Positions 6,970 to 15,450 of a stretch of DNA of 48,420 nucleotides are shown here, piece after piece. Each line of letters opens with the position of its first letter. Within the stretch, counting starts at the first letter, position 1. The DNA is from Negativibacillus sp. (GTDB lineage Bacteria; Bacillota; Clostridia; Oscillospirales; Ruminococcaceae). The DNA is taken from NCBI GenBank assembly GCA_020024325.1, contig JAHHTY010000007.1, forward strand, positions 1-48,420, written 5' to 3'. Under the pieces are notes generated by a model. The model was not told the DNA's origin, made no database searches, and worked only from the letters and a program-made list of their open reading frames with translations. The position numbers and the translations under genes are program-made.

Positions 6970-8310
6970 ATGAGAATGTATGACTTGATTGAGAAGAAAA
7001 AACTGGGAAATACGCTCTCTCAGGAAGAAATTGACTGGATGATTGCAGGATATACCGATGGGACGATACCGGATTATCAGATGTCAGCCTTTTTGATGGC
7101 AGTTTGCTTTCAAGGCATGAACACACAGGAAATTACTGCAATGACCCTCGCTATGGCTCATTCGGGTGAAATGGCAGATTTAAGTGCCATTCATGGTGTC
7201 AAGGTGGATAAACATTCTACCGGAGGAGTGGGGGATAAAACCACATTGATTGCAGCACCAATGGTAGCAGCTTGTGGGGTGCCTATGGCAAAGATGTCCG
7301 GTAGAGGTTTGGGCTTTACCGGCGGCACAGTGGATAAGCTGGAATCAATTCCCGGGTATCGAACAGCCCTTCCAAGAGAAGAATTTTTTCGTATCGTTAA
7401 TGAAATTGGTATTTCTCTCATTGGACAAAGTGGAGAACTTGCGGTAGCAGATAAAAAGATTTATGCACTGCGAGATGTGACCGCAACAGTGGATAGTTTG
7501 CCATTGATTGCATCCAGCATTATGAGCAAAAAAATTGCGGCGGGTGCAGATGCCATTCTGCTTGACGTAAAGACGGGCAGTGGGGCTTTTATGAAAACAC
7601 AGCAAGATGCAACTGCTTTAGCTAAAACAATGGTTGACATTGGAGAACAGGCAGGCAGAAAGACAGTGGCTTTGATTACCAATATGGATGTGCCGCTCGG
7701 AGATACGGCAGGAAATGCTATTGAGGTGCAGGAAGCAATTCATACCTTAATGGGAAAGGGTCCACAAGACCTTACAGAACTTTGTGTTCATCTGGCTGGA
7801 AATATGCTGTTTCTTGCAGGAAAAGGAAAGATAGAGGAATGTTTAGAGCTTGCGCAGAAGTCGATAACGGAAGGGACTGCTTATCAAAAGTTTTATCAAA
7901 TGGTAGAACGACAGGGTGGCGATGTGTCTTATCTTGAGGACCCATCTAAATTCCCAACTGCACCCGAATATGCTGTTTTGGCACAAGAAGATGGTTTTAT
8001 TGTTTCCATGCAGACAGAAGAGATTGGAGCAGTGGCAGCAATGTTAGGAGCAGGGCGAGAGAAGAAAGAGGATACAATAGATCCGGCAGCAGGAATCCGT
8101 TTCTTAAAAAAGACAGGCGATTCAGTTTGCAAAGGTGAGCCGATAGCAATTCTGTACACCCATTGTCCTCATGTGGTGCAAGATGCGTCTGAGAGATATC
8201 AAACCGCAGTGACTTTGTCGCAGCAAAAGCAGGCTCCAATACCGCTTATTTTGGCTCGAGTGACCGCAGATAATATATCAACAACAACAATGGAGGAAAG
8301 AAAACTCTAA
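6970..8310 (+). CDS. pdp: Pyrimidine-nucleoside phosphorylase
   Basis: A 446-residue enzyme that cleaves uridine, thymidine or deoxyuridine with phosphate to the base and (deoxy)ribose-1-phosphate. It has the three-domain layout of the family: an N-terminal alpha domain, the glycine-rich phosphate-binding core with 'KHSTGGVGDKTT' and 'SGRGLGFTGGTVDKLESIPG' at about residues 79-128, and a C-terminal domain ending in the GEPIAILYTHCP region. Length and motifs agree with Bacillus Pdp and bacterial DeoA. Substrate range (Pdp versus thymidine-specific DeoA) cannot be fixed by eye. AGAGGAGGG precedes the ATG. It is downstream of xpt with no terminator between them. Confidence 0.9.
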   Translation: MRMYDLIEKKKLGNTLSQEEIDWMIAGYTDGTIPDYQMSAFLMAVCFQGMNTQEITAMTLAMAHSGEMADLSAIHGVKVDKHSTGGVGDKTTLIAAPMVAACGVPMAKMSGRGLGFTGGTVDKLESIPGYRTALPREEFFRIVNEIGISLIGQSGELAVADKKIYALRDVTATVDSLPLIASSIMSKKIAAGADAILLDVKTGSGAFMKTQQDATALAKTMVDIGEQAGRKTVALITNMDVPLGDTAGNAIEVQEAIHTLMGKGPQDLTELCVHLAGNMLFLAGKGKIEECLELAQKSITEGTAYQKFYQMVERQGGDVSYLEDPSKFPTAPEYAVLAQEDGFIVSMQTEEIGAVAAMLGAGREKKEDTIDPAAGIRFLKKTGDSVCKGEPIAILYTHCPHVVQDASERYQTAVTLSQQKQAPIPLILARVTADNISTTTMEERKL

Positions 8311-8435
8311 TTGCAGATGATAACTAACTTTTCCGAATAGACAATTAAAAAAGTATAGATATAGGAAGAAAAAATATTTTAAGCAGCCTCCCCTATTTTG
8401 GGTGAAGTTTACTTATTATTAAACTATTACAAACC

Positions 8436-8478
8436 TAAAAAAACTCTGTATACTAAAATGTATACAGAGTTTTTTTCC
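8436..8478. terminator. Bidirectional terminator between the phosphorylase and the F420 ligase-like gene
   Basis: A perfect 11-bp stem AACTCTGTATA/TATACAGAGTT (8442-8452 with 8461-8471) is flanked by an A-run on the left and a T-run on the right, so it can stop both converging transcripts. Confidence 0.88.
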
Positions 8479-8479
8479 T

Positions 8480-9187
8480 TTATTTTACAGCACGGATAAT
8501 ACCGATTGGAGTCTGTTCCAGGGACTGACCAAGAGGGTTGTCCTTGAGAATTTTAACCAACTGGTCACGGTCCATAGAAGGATGGGAAATGCCGAGAATC
8601 TGACCTTCAAGGTCATTGATATCGGTGATAGCTACTTTGATTCCACCTAAACACTGGGACATCTTCTTTGCAGTTTCATCTGGTTCGGCAGGACCCAAAA
8701 CAACATAGTGGTTGTATGGTGGTAAAGTGTAGTCACAAGGACCATCAATAGAACGAGCCTTGTACCCGGCAATAGTGTAGAACCAACCACGTTTGTGCAG
8801 CAGTTTACCAACTGCGGAAACAGCAGCAGCGAACAGAATACGAGGGGTACCACATTCCTGCAAAGCCATTTCCATTGTTTCCGGAATACCCAGACCAATT
8901 CCATATGGGGTTTTCAGTACAAATTTACAAAGGAATTTTGCTAATGGACGTGGATGAATATCTTCCATAGGAATTGCACGCTTTTGGGTACAGGCAACAG
9001 CTTTTTCTGTCATAAATACAATGTCATCAGCCTGAGCATAGGGCTTGGCATATTTTTCAATGACATCGCATACATCATCTTTATCGGTGATGACATGGGT
9101 GCGGATTGCCAGACGCTGATATTTAACACCGTCTACCTCAATCGTTTCATTTTTACCTTCGTTAACAATATAGCTTTCTTCGCTCAT
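8480..9187 (-). CDS. Coenzyme F420-0:gamma-glutamyl ligase-like protein
   Basis: A 235-residue soluble protein matching the F420 ligase (CofE-like) domain. CofE adds glutamates to coenzyme F420-0 using GTP. Family-like segments are 'RLAIRTHVITDKDDV' near the N-terminus, 'VFMTEKAVACTQKR', and the C-terminal 'VAITDINDLEGQILG'. Clostridia are not known as F420 producers, and no cof/fbi gene is nearby, so this is probably a homologue acting on another substrate. The ATG at 9187 follows GAAAGGA (9198-9204) with 10 nt spacing and is preferred to the in-frame ATG at 9226. It is a single gene, divergent from the acylation operon. The fold assignment is fairly secure; the function is unknown. Confidence 0.75.
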   Translation of the reverse strand: MSEESYIVNEGKNETIEVDGVKYQRLAIRTHVITDKDDVCDVIEKYAKPYAQADDIVFMTEKAVACTQKRAIPMEDIHPRPLAKFLCKFVLKTPYGIGLGIPETMEMALQECGTPRILFAAAVSAVGKLLHKRGWFYTIAGYKARSIDGPCDYTLPPYNHYVVLGPAEPDETAKKMSQCLGGIKVAITDINDLEGQILGISHPSMDRDQLVKILKDNPLGQSLEQTPIGIIRAVK

Positions 9188-9204
9188 GTTTTCACAGTCC
9201 TTTC

Positions 9205-9550
9205 GAAAACAGAATAATCTTTCCAATAGCGGACAGCAGATAAAGGTGTTTTATAGTTTGAAAATAGCTTTTTTGATATGGTAAGAAATAATTTAAAACA
9301 ATTTCCCGGGAAATTAAGGGGAAAACATATCCACAAAGATTTTCTCAAACGAACAACTGTCGTCCAAAAGGGATACCATTATTTTACCCCAAATATTGTA
9401 TAAACTCAATATCACAGCACTATTTTGTCTGTACTTTGTCAAACACGGCAATTTACAGAAAGTCAGAATGAATTTTCTATGCGAAAGCAACAGGAAAAAA
9501 TAAAAAATCTGACAGATGAAAAAAATCTTTTCTTACATAGAATTGTGTTA
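9205..9550. other. Divergent intergenic region between F420 ligase-like gene and acylation operon
   Basis: About 350 bp with no credible gene. It contains the 16-bp perfect palindrome at 9300-9315 and a possible leftward -10 (TATAAA read on the minus strand near 9252-9257). Confidence 0.4.
9300..9315. promoter_or_regulatory. Perfect palindrome AATTTCCCGGGAAATT
   Basis: A 16-bp perfect palindrome in AT-rich non-coding DNA. Its 14-bp core recurs exactly at 19837-19850. A GC centre inside A/T arms with exact two-fold symmetry suits a dimeric repressor or activator, but no known regulator motif was recognised. Confidence 0.4.
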
Positions 9551-9556
9551 TATAAT
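9551..9556 (+). promoter_or_regulatory. -10 box of the acylation operon
   Basis: A perfect TATAAT with no good -35 hexamer at the expected distance. It lies 45 bp upstream of the chosen start codon. Confidence 0.5.
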
Positions 9557-9600
9557 GTAAAGTGTAAAAAGTTTTGAAATTAGGGAGTGTAAAAAAAGAT

Positions 9601-11019
9601 ATGGTTTTTTCCAACTTGTTTTTTATTTATTTATTTTTGCCGTTAAATTTGTTTTTGTATTTTATCATCAAAAACAGGACATGGAAAAATGTGGTGCTAC
9701 TGGCTTTTTCATTATTTTTCTATGCTTGGGGAGAACCTGTGTGGGTATTTATGTTGATGCTGACAGCATTTCTCGATTATATGTGGGCAAGATGTATTGA
9801 ATATTTTCGCAGCAGTGGTCAAAACACTCGTGCAAAAATTGCCTTGTCAGCTTCGCTTATCTTTGATTTGGGAATGTTGGTCGTTTTTAAATATAGCGGA
9901 TTTTTGATAGAAAATTTAAACGCAGCAACAGGACTTTCACTCCCTATTCCAAAGATTGCCCTTCCGATTGGTATTTCGTTCTATACTTTTCAAACAATCA
10001 GTTATGTTCTGGATGTTTATCGGGGGCAAGTATCAGCACAAAAAAGGTATTATAAATATCTCATGTACCTTTCCAGCTACCATCAGTTGGTAGCCGGTCC
10101 TATTGTTCGTTACAGTGATGTAGCAGGGGAAATTGAAAATCGAACCACCACTGTCGAAGATTTCAGCGAAGGGCTGACAAAATTTTGTATTGGTTTAAGC
10201 AAAAAAGTGCTGGTTTCCAATGTAGCAGGGAAATTGGTGACGCAGTATATGGATGCTCCGCTGCAAAGCCTTTCTGTTGCTGGAGCATGGTTTGGTGTGC
10301 TATTATATTCTCTTCAGCTTTATTATGACTTTTCTGCATATTCGGACATGGCAATTGGCTTGGGAAGGATATTTGGTTTCCATTATCACAAAAATTTCGA
10401 TTATCCATACCTTTCAAAATCAGTTACCGAGTTTTGGAGAAGATGGCATATCTCTTTGGGAAGCTTTTTTCGGGACTATGTCTATATTCCGTTGGGGGGA
10501 AACCGCAAACATCAAATCTTTAATATCTGTGTCGTATGGTTTTTGACGGGGTTATGGCATGGAGCAAGCTGGAACTTTATTCTTTGGGGAATGTTTTACG
10601 GAATATTACTTATCGTTGAAAAAATTGGACTGCTAAAAATTCTCGAAAAAATTCCAGCTGTCTTTTCAAGATGCTATCTTTTGTTCTTAACATTGATCGG
10701 ATGGACTATTTTTTATACAACTGATATGGGAAGATTGGGTGGATATTTTAAGGTCATGTTTGGTCTTTCCGGAAATCCGCTGACTGACCCACAACTATCT
10801 ATCGAATTTGTAAATAATATTTTCTGGTTAATTGCTGTTATCGTGTTTTGTGCGCCCATTACACAGAAGGTAAAAGGATGGCTTGCTCAGCAAGAAAGTG
10901 ATGCAAAAAAGGCATTGATTGGACTTGCCACCGCAGCAATGAATTTGATACTACTGTTCCTCTGTACCTCTATGCTGGTAGGGCAGAGCTATAATCCGTT
11001 TTTATATTTTAGATTTTAA
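9601..11019 (+). CDS. MBOAT-family membrane O-acyltransferase (AlgI/DltB-like)
   Basis: A 472-residue polytopic membrane protein of the membrane-bound O-acyltransferase family. These transfer acyl groups, usually acetyl, from the cytoplasm to extracytoplasmic polysaccharides. Hallmarks are 'FYAWGEP' early, 'ALPIGISFYTFQTISYV', 'GPIVRYSDV', 'FWRRWHISLG' and the catalytic-histidine region 'LTGLWHGASWNFILWG' with His320. AlgI-type lengths are 460-520 residues. A TTG at 9574 is in frame, but AGGGAG at 9582-9587 sits downstream of it; the ATG at 9601 is preferred although the spacing (13 nt) is long. The following DHHW gene is the usual partner and is inferred to be the extracytoplasmic acyl-transfer partner. 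The acylated polymer is unknown. Confidence 0.9.
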   Translation: MVFSNLFFIYLFLPLNLFLYFIIKNRTWKNVVLLAFSLFFYAWGEPVWVFMLMLTAFLDYMWARCIEYFRSSGQNTRAKIALSASLIFDLGMLVVFKYSGFLIENLNAATGLSLPIPKIALPIGISFYTFQTISYVLDVYRGQVSAQKRYYKYLMYLSSYHQLVAGPIVRYSDVAGEIENRTTTVEDFSEGLTKFCIGLSKKVLVSNVAGKLVTQYMDAPLQSLSVAGAWFGVLLYSLQLYYDFSAYSDMAIGLGRIFGFHYHKNFDYPYLSKSVTEFWRRWHISLGSFFRDYVYIPLGGNRKHQIFNICVVWFLTGLWHGASWNFILWGMFYGILLIVEKIGLLKILEKIPAVFSRCYLLFLTLIGWTIFYTTDMGRLGGYFKVMFGLSGNPLTDPQLSIEFVNNIFWLIAVIVFCAPITQKVKGWLAQQESDAKKALIGLATAAMNLILLFLCTSMLVGQSYNPFLYFRF

Positions 11020-11039
11020 CGAATGAAGGGAAAAAACGA

Positions 11040-12626
11040 ATGAAACAGCAGAAGAAACAATCATCCAATCATTTTGCAGCAATCAATATTTGTGCCATTT
11101 TGCTCACCTTGTTTTTTATGGGAGTTCTGACGTTGATTTTACCAAAGCCAACCGTTTCGGAAATAGAGAAACGTGAGCTAGCTCAAAGACCGAAATGGAG
11201 TATTTCCGATTGGTTTTCCGGGGAATTTTCAAAAAAATATGATGCCTATTATGCAGACACCTTTCCGGGAAGGGAAAAGTTTGTTTCTGTATCTTCTCAC
11301 CTAGAGAAAATGAAAGGGCTTCAGCCAGACGAAGTACGAATTCATCAGGGAAATCAGTCACAAAACTCCGCCGATCCCTCGGCATCGGTCTCACAGGAAG
11401 GGCAGAACAAAGAAGAAAATAAGGAGATTGACTATAATGCCTATCATGACAAAAATGCACCGGGTAATGGATTGAGCGGAGAGGGGAGCGGCGGAGAACA
11501 GGTAGGCAGCTTGTTTTTATATCAAAACATGGGTATGCAGATTTTCGGTTCTAGTGAAAAAGCCTCGCAGCGATATGCAAAGATAATCAATTCCTATGCA
11601 GAGGAACTGGATGGGGTCAAAGTATATAATTTGATTGCCCCTTCGTCAATTGAGTTTTACCTGCCACAAAAATATCAGGGAATTTCCTCCAGCGAAAAAG
11701 AAAATATTCAGTTTCTTCAGGAACAATTATCTAATCGTGTAATAGCAGTGGATGCATACAGTGAAATAGAAAAACACAAAGAAGAGTATATTTACTTTAG
11801 AACCGACCACCACTGGACAGTGCGTGGAGCATATGCGGCTTATATTGCTTTTTGTAAGGCAGCACAACTGGAACCGCTTGCTTTAGATAAGATGGAACGT
11901 CACCAGATTGATGGATTTGTCGGCACTTTCTACAATCAAACACAGGATGAAAAGCTAGCTCAAACACCGGATTTTGTGGAGTATTTTGTACCGCCAACTC
12001 AAATGGAAATATGGCGTTATCAACGGGGAAAGCCGTTTCAACCGGTTAAAACCAGCCTTTTTGCAAGTTATGCGACCGGAGGTCCCAATACATACAGTGT
12101 ATTTCTGCACGGAGATTTTCCGTTGATTCATATTAAAACAGACAATCATACAGGTAAAAAAATCATGTTGGTCAAAGAATCGTTTGGAAATGCCTTTGCT
12201 CCGTTTTTGGTTTCCCACTATGATGAAGTTTTCATTGTAGACCAACGTTACTTTGAATTGAATCTAACAGATTTTATTAAGGAAAAAGGAATTACAGATC
12301 TGTTAATCCTCAATAATATCTTTGCAATCAATACCGAGGTACGCATTGCGGAGCTGGAAAAAATTCAGCATCAAACCTATGTTCCATATGTACCTCCGGT
12401 AGTGACACGTCCAAAAGAAGAGCCTATTGAAGAGCAGCCCCAGGTAGAAGAGGAACAGAAAGAACCTTTAGAAAATCCACAATTACAAAGTGAAAATACA
12501 CCAACAGATCAGACAAAACCGCAAAAGAAGCCAAAGAAAACAGATGATAAAAAAGAAAAAGAAGAGAAACCATATAAAAGTCTGTCACAGAGCCTTGCAG
12601 AAGAGGAAGCAAAAGGGGGAGAATAA
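11040..12626 (+). CDS. DHHW family membrane-anchored protein with charged C-terminal tail
   Basis: A 528-residue protein with an N-terminal signal anchor (about residues 14-34). Asp256-His257-His258-Trp259 (YFRTDHHWTVRG) defines the DHHW family, an AlgJ/AlgX-like SGNH relative encoded next to MBOAT acyltransferases. It probably acts outside the membrane in acetyl transfer. The family domain runs to about residue 440. Beyond it is an unusual tail of about 85 residues rich in Pro, Glu, Gln and Lys, likely disordered. A second low-complexity stretch (residues about 103-155, rich in Gln/Asn/Ser/Gly) follows the N-terminal region. It is 20 bp from the MBOAT gene and 3 bp from the next lipoprotein, so the three form an operon. 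Confidence 0.85.
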   Translation: MKQQKKQSSNHFAAINICAILLTLFFMGVLTLILPKPTVSEIEKRELAQRPKWSISDWFSGEFSKKYDAYYADTFPGREKFVSVSSHLEKMKGLQPDEVRIHQGNQSQNSADPSASVSQEGQNKEENKEIDYNAYHDKNAPGNGLSGEGSGGEQVGSLFLYQNMGMQIFGSSEKASQRYAKIINSYAEELDGVKVYNLIAPSSIEFYLPQKYQGISSSEKENIQFLQEQLSNRVIAVDAYSEIEKHKEEYIYFRTDHHWTVRGAYAAYIAFCKAAQLEPLALDKMERHQIDGFVGTFYNQTQDEKLAQTPDFVEYFVPPTQMEIWRYQRGKPFQPVKTSLFASYATGGPNTYSVFLHGDFPLIHIKTDNHTGKKIMLVKESFGNAFAPFLVSHYDEVFIVDQRYFELNLTDFIKEKGITDLLILNNIFAINTEVRIAELEKIQHQTYVPYVPPVVTRPKEEPIEEQPQVEEEQKEPLENPQLQSENTPTDQTKPQKKPKKTDDKKEKEEKPYKSLSQSLAEEEAKGGE

Positions 12627-12629
12627 ATA

Positions 12630-13652
12630 ATGCAGAAAAACAAAAGGATAGGACGTTTTGTTGCAGCAACTTTAACTGTTTTTCTTCTTTCAGGTTGCAC
12701 TGCGCCGGCACAGCAGATGACAGACATTTATGAGCCTCTTCAATTGACTATGGTGGTTGACTCCGCTTCCCCGCAGAACATTTTGGAGGCAGCCAAAGAG
12801 TTTATCAATCGTGCATCATACTACTCAAACGGTGAGTTGAATATTACATTGCAAGAAACAGAAAATGCGCAGGATAAACTTGCCTCTTTGGATACCTCCT
12901 TTGCTTTTTTGGAGAACAGCAGTCTGTCCGGCAGTATAGAAGAATTACAAACGCTGGAACTTCCTTTCTTCTTTAAAAATACAGATTATCAATACAGTGC
13001 TCTGAATTCTTCAAGAACCAGAAAGCGATTAAACGAATTGCTCAAGAAAAAAGGAGATATAACGCTTTTGATGTCAACGCTTTATGGTTATGAAGATTTT
13101 GCAGCGGATTCCGCAGTAGACTTGACCGATTTTCAAAAGCAATATCCGATTGCCGCAAAGAAAGCAATCTTTCCGATTAAAATTCAACAGGAAATCGGAG
13201 CAGAAGTTGTTATTTCCCCTAATCCCTTTAATCAGCTTTTACAAGGGGAGGTGGAGATTGCACCGGTGGAACTATCTCAGGTTCTTCAAGCTGTAAAAAC
13301 AGAAGAATATAAAAATAAACTTTCGGTTCTTGATAGTACCCACCAGATCAAAACAGCCTTTTTGGTTGCACAGAATGAAATATTGCAGAAAATGACAGAT
13401 AAACAAAGAGCAGCAGTGGAGCAGGCAGCTGTGATGGCGTGTGGATATTGCAGAACGCTGAGTGATGAGAAACGAAGCGAAGAATTGGAAGAACTGGAAA
13501 GCAGAGGAGTTGAAATTATACCGGTTAATTTAGAAAAATATTATGCAATGATGGGTGATTTTTATCAATTTCAGGCAGAAGAACTGCTCTATCACCCCGA
13601 TGCGGAGTTGGACAGATTGATTCGCAGCGACGGAGTAAAGAAAACATTTTAG
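12630..13652 (+). CDS. DctP-like (TRAP solute-receptor fold) lipoprotein
   Basis: A 340-residue lipoprotein: a basic N-terminus, a hydrophobic stretch and lipobox LLSGC with Cys at about residue 23. The mature part resembles the TRAP-transporter receptor DctP: 'LTMVVDSASPQNILEAAKEF' at the start, 'LELPFFFKNTDYQYSALNS' (compare the DctP 'lPfLF' block) and a C-terminal 'LQKMTDKQRAAVEQAA' helix. No TRAP permease genes (DctQ/DctM) are nearby, and the gene starts 3 bp after the DHHW gene, so it is likely tied to the acylation machinery rather than import. The ribosome site AAAGGGGGAG lies inside the end of the preceding gene. The fold call is by motif resemblance and moderately sure; the role is unknown. 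Confidence 0.65.
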   Translation: MQKNKRIGRFVAATLTVFLLSGCTAPAQQMTDIYEPLQLTMVVDSASPQNILEAAKEFINRASYYSNGELNITLQETENAQDKLASLDTSFAFLENSSLSGSIEELQTLELPFFFKNTDYQYSALNSSRTRKRLNELLKKKGDITLLMSTLYGYEDFAADSAVDLTDFQKQYPIAAKKAIFPIKIQQEIGAEVVISPNPFNQLLQGEVEIAPVELSQVLQAVKTEEYKNKLSVLDSTHQIKTAFLVAQNEILQKMTDKQRAAVEQAAVMACGYCRTLSDEKRSEELEELESRGVEIIPVNLEKYYAMMGDFYQFQAEELLYHPDAELDRLIRSDGVKKTF

Positions 13653-13738
13653 CATGATGATATAAAATCCATAAAAAAAACGACCGTTATGTATAATTAA
13701 ATCGATACTATTGCATATTTATAAATATTTTTTCGTTA

Positions 13739-13804
13739 CACATTGATTCAACTTGAGCAATGTGCTATAATTTTAGCGAAACAATTAAGCAATATGACTA
13801 TTGC
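13739..13804 (+). promoter_or_regulatory. nhaC promoter with two flanking inverted repeats
   Basis: TTGATT (13743-13748), a 17-bp spacer and an extended -10 TGCTATAAT (13763-13771). An inverted repeat CACATTG (13739-13745)/CAATGTG (13758-13764) brackets the spacer. A second one, GCAATA/TATTGC with a 4-nt loop (13789-13804), lies just after the predicted start site. The first could be an operator; the second an operator or leader hairpin. The promoter is well supported; regulation is inference. Confidence 0.65.
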
Positions 13805-13850
13805 GAAAAGTAAAAATGTAAGTTAGATGTGTAATAAGGAGGTCGTTTTG

Positions 13851-15398
13851 ATGGAGGCAATACAAGCAGGATGGCTGTCAGTGCTGCCACCGGTAATTGC
13901 AATATTACTGGCATTTGCAACCAAAGAAGTTATTTCGTCTTTGATGGTCGGAATTCTTTCCGGTTCACTGATTTATGCATGGCTCAGCCATGACGGTTTT
14001 ATGACAGTAGCGGTAAAAACAGTAGAAACTACATTTTCTACAATGGGAGGAACAGGTGGATCGGTATCCAAGTTTAATATTTTACTGTTTCTTTCCCTTT
14101 TAGGGGCTTTGGTTGTTGTAGTTACCAAAGCCGGAGGCTCAAAAGCATATGGAAATTGGGCAGCAAAACGCCTGAGAAGCCCACGGGCTGCACAGCTTGC
14201 AACCAGTGCATTGGGAGCATTGATTTTTATTGATGATTATTTTAACTGTTTAACAGTGGGAACGGTTATGAAACCTGTAACCGATAAATACAATATTTCC
14301 CGGGAAAAGCTTGCTTATATTATTGATGCAACCGCAGCACCGATTTGTATTATTGCACCGGTATCCTCGTGGGCAGCAGCAATCGGTTCCAGTCTTTCGG
14401 TAACCGGACAGTTTGAGAGCGATTTGGCAGCATTTGTTGCAACCATTCCGTATAACTTTTATGCACTTCTTTCTTTGATGATGGTGGTAATTTTGTGTGT
14501 CACCAATTTGGATTTTGGTCCAATGGAAAAAGCACAGTACCGCGTAAAAACAAAGGGGATTTTAGGTATTGACGAAAGCATGGAGGAAAACCACGAAGTG
14601 CAGGGCAAGGGAAGAGTGTATGATTTAGTGCTTCCGGTAGTAGCTCTGATTGTTTTTTCTGTGCTTGCAATGCTGTATACAGGTGAATATTTTACGCAGT
14701 CAGGATCTACAACTTTGCAGCAGGCATTTGGTAATTGCAACTCATCACTTTCGTTGGTAATGGGTGGATTTGGGGCTTTGATTGTTGCCTTTTTATTGTT
14801 TATCCCTCGTGGCTTGCTTTCTTTTAAAGAGTTCATGGAAAGCATCACTGAAGGTGTAAAATCAATGGCATCTGCAAACATCATTCTTGTGCTTGCATGG
14901 ACACTGGGGTCAATCTGCTCGGATGTTTTAAATACAGGCGAATATGTGAAGTCGGTTGTATTGGCAGGTCATTTTCCACTGGAAATTATTCCGGCAGTTA
15001 TCTTTGCGGTGTCTGCTTTCCTGTCCTTTTCCACAGGCACAGCATGGGGAACTTTTGGTATTCTCATCCCGATTGTGGTTGAAATTTGTGCCAGTGCTGC
15101 TCCGGAACTTTTGGTTGTTTCTTTGTCAGCTACTTTGGCAGGATCGGTATTTGGGGATCATTGCTCTCCTATTTCCGACACCACCATTCTTTCTTCCACA
15201 GGAGCAGGATGCAGTCATATTGCCCACGTTTCCACACAGATGCCATACTCGCTTTTGGTGGCAGGATGCAGTTTCGTAGGCTATTTGGTAGCAGGATTTA
15301 CAGCCTCCAATCTTCTGCTGTCTTTGGGAAGTGCAGTACTGTTGTTGTTATTATCAACAATCATTTTACATCGTATAGCAGTAAAAAAAGAAGCATAA
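13851..15398 (+). CDS. NhaC-family Na+/H+ antiporter
   Basis: A 515-residue polytopic membrane protein with about 12 helices, of the NhaC antiporter superfamily, which exchanges Na+ or an organic ion for H+. Diagnostic segments are 'VLPPVIAILLAFATKEVISSL' near the N-terminus (spread over the first helix), 'ALIFIDDYFNCLTVG', 'APICIIAPVSSWAA' and 'FGDHCSPISDTTILSSTGAG'. AAGGAGG (13836-13842) is 8 nt before the ATG at 13851, which is chosen over the in-frame ATG at 13827. It is monocistronic and ends at a terminator shared with the convergent ytvI-like gene. Relatives exchange malate/lactate or arginine/ornithine, so the substrate is open. Confidence 0.9.
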   Translation: MEAIQAGWLSVLPPVIAILLAFATKEVISSLMVGILSGSLIYAWLSHDGFMTVAVKTVETTFSTMGGTGGSVSKFNILLFLSLLGALVVVVTKAGGSKAYGNWAAKRLRSPRAAQLATSALGALIFIDDYFNCLTVGTVMKPVTDKYNISREKLAYIIDATAAPICIIAPVSSWAAAIGSSLSVTGQFESDLAAFVATIPYNFYALLSLMMVVILCVTNLDFGPMEKAQYRVKTKGILGIDESMEENHEVQGKGRVYDLVLPVVALIVFSVLAMLYTGEYFTQSGSTTLQQAFGNCNSSLSLVMGGFGALIVAFLLFIPRGLLSFKEFMESITEGVKSMASANIILVLAWTLGSICSDVLNTGEYVKSVVLAGHFPLEIIPAVIFAVSAFLSFSTGTAWGTFGILIPIVVEICASAAPELLVVSLSATLAGSVFGDHCSPISDTTILSSTGAGCSHIAHVSTQMPYSLLVAGCSFVGYLVAGFTASNLLLSLGSAVLLLLLSTIILHRIAVKKEA

Positions 15399-15401
15399 TT
15401 T

Positions 15402-15442
15402 AAAAGGGATTGTTCTTTCCAAAGAAACAATCCTTTTTTTTA
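15402..15442. terminator. Terminator between nhaC-like and ytvI-like genes
   Basis: A GGATTGTT/AACAATCC stem with an extended imperfect apex is flanked by A-run and T-run, suitable for both converging transcripts. Confidence 0.8.
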
Positions 15443-15450
15443 CAGAATGA

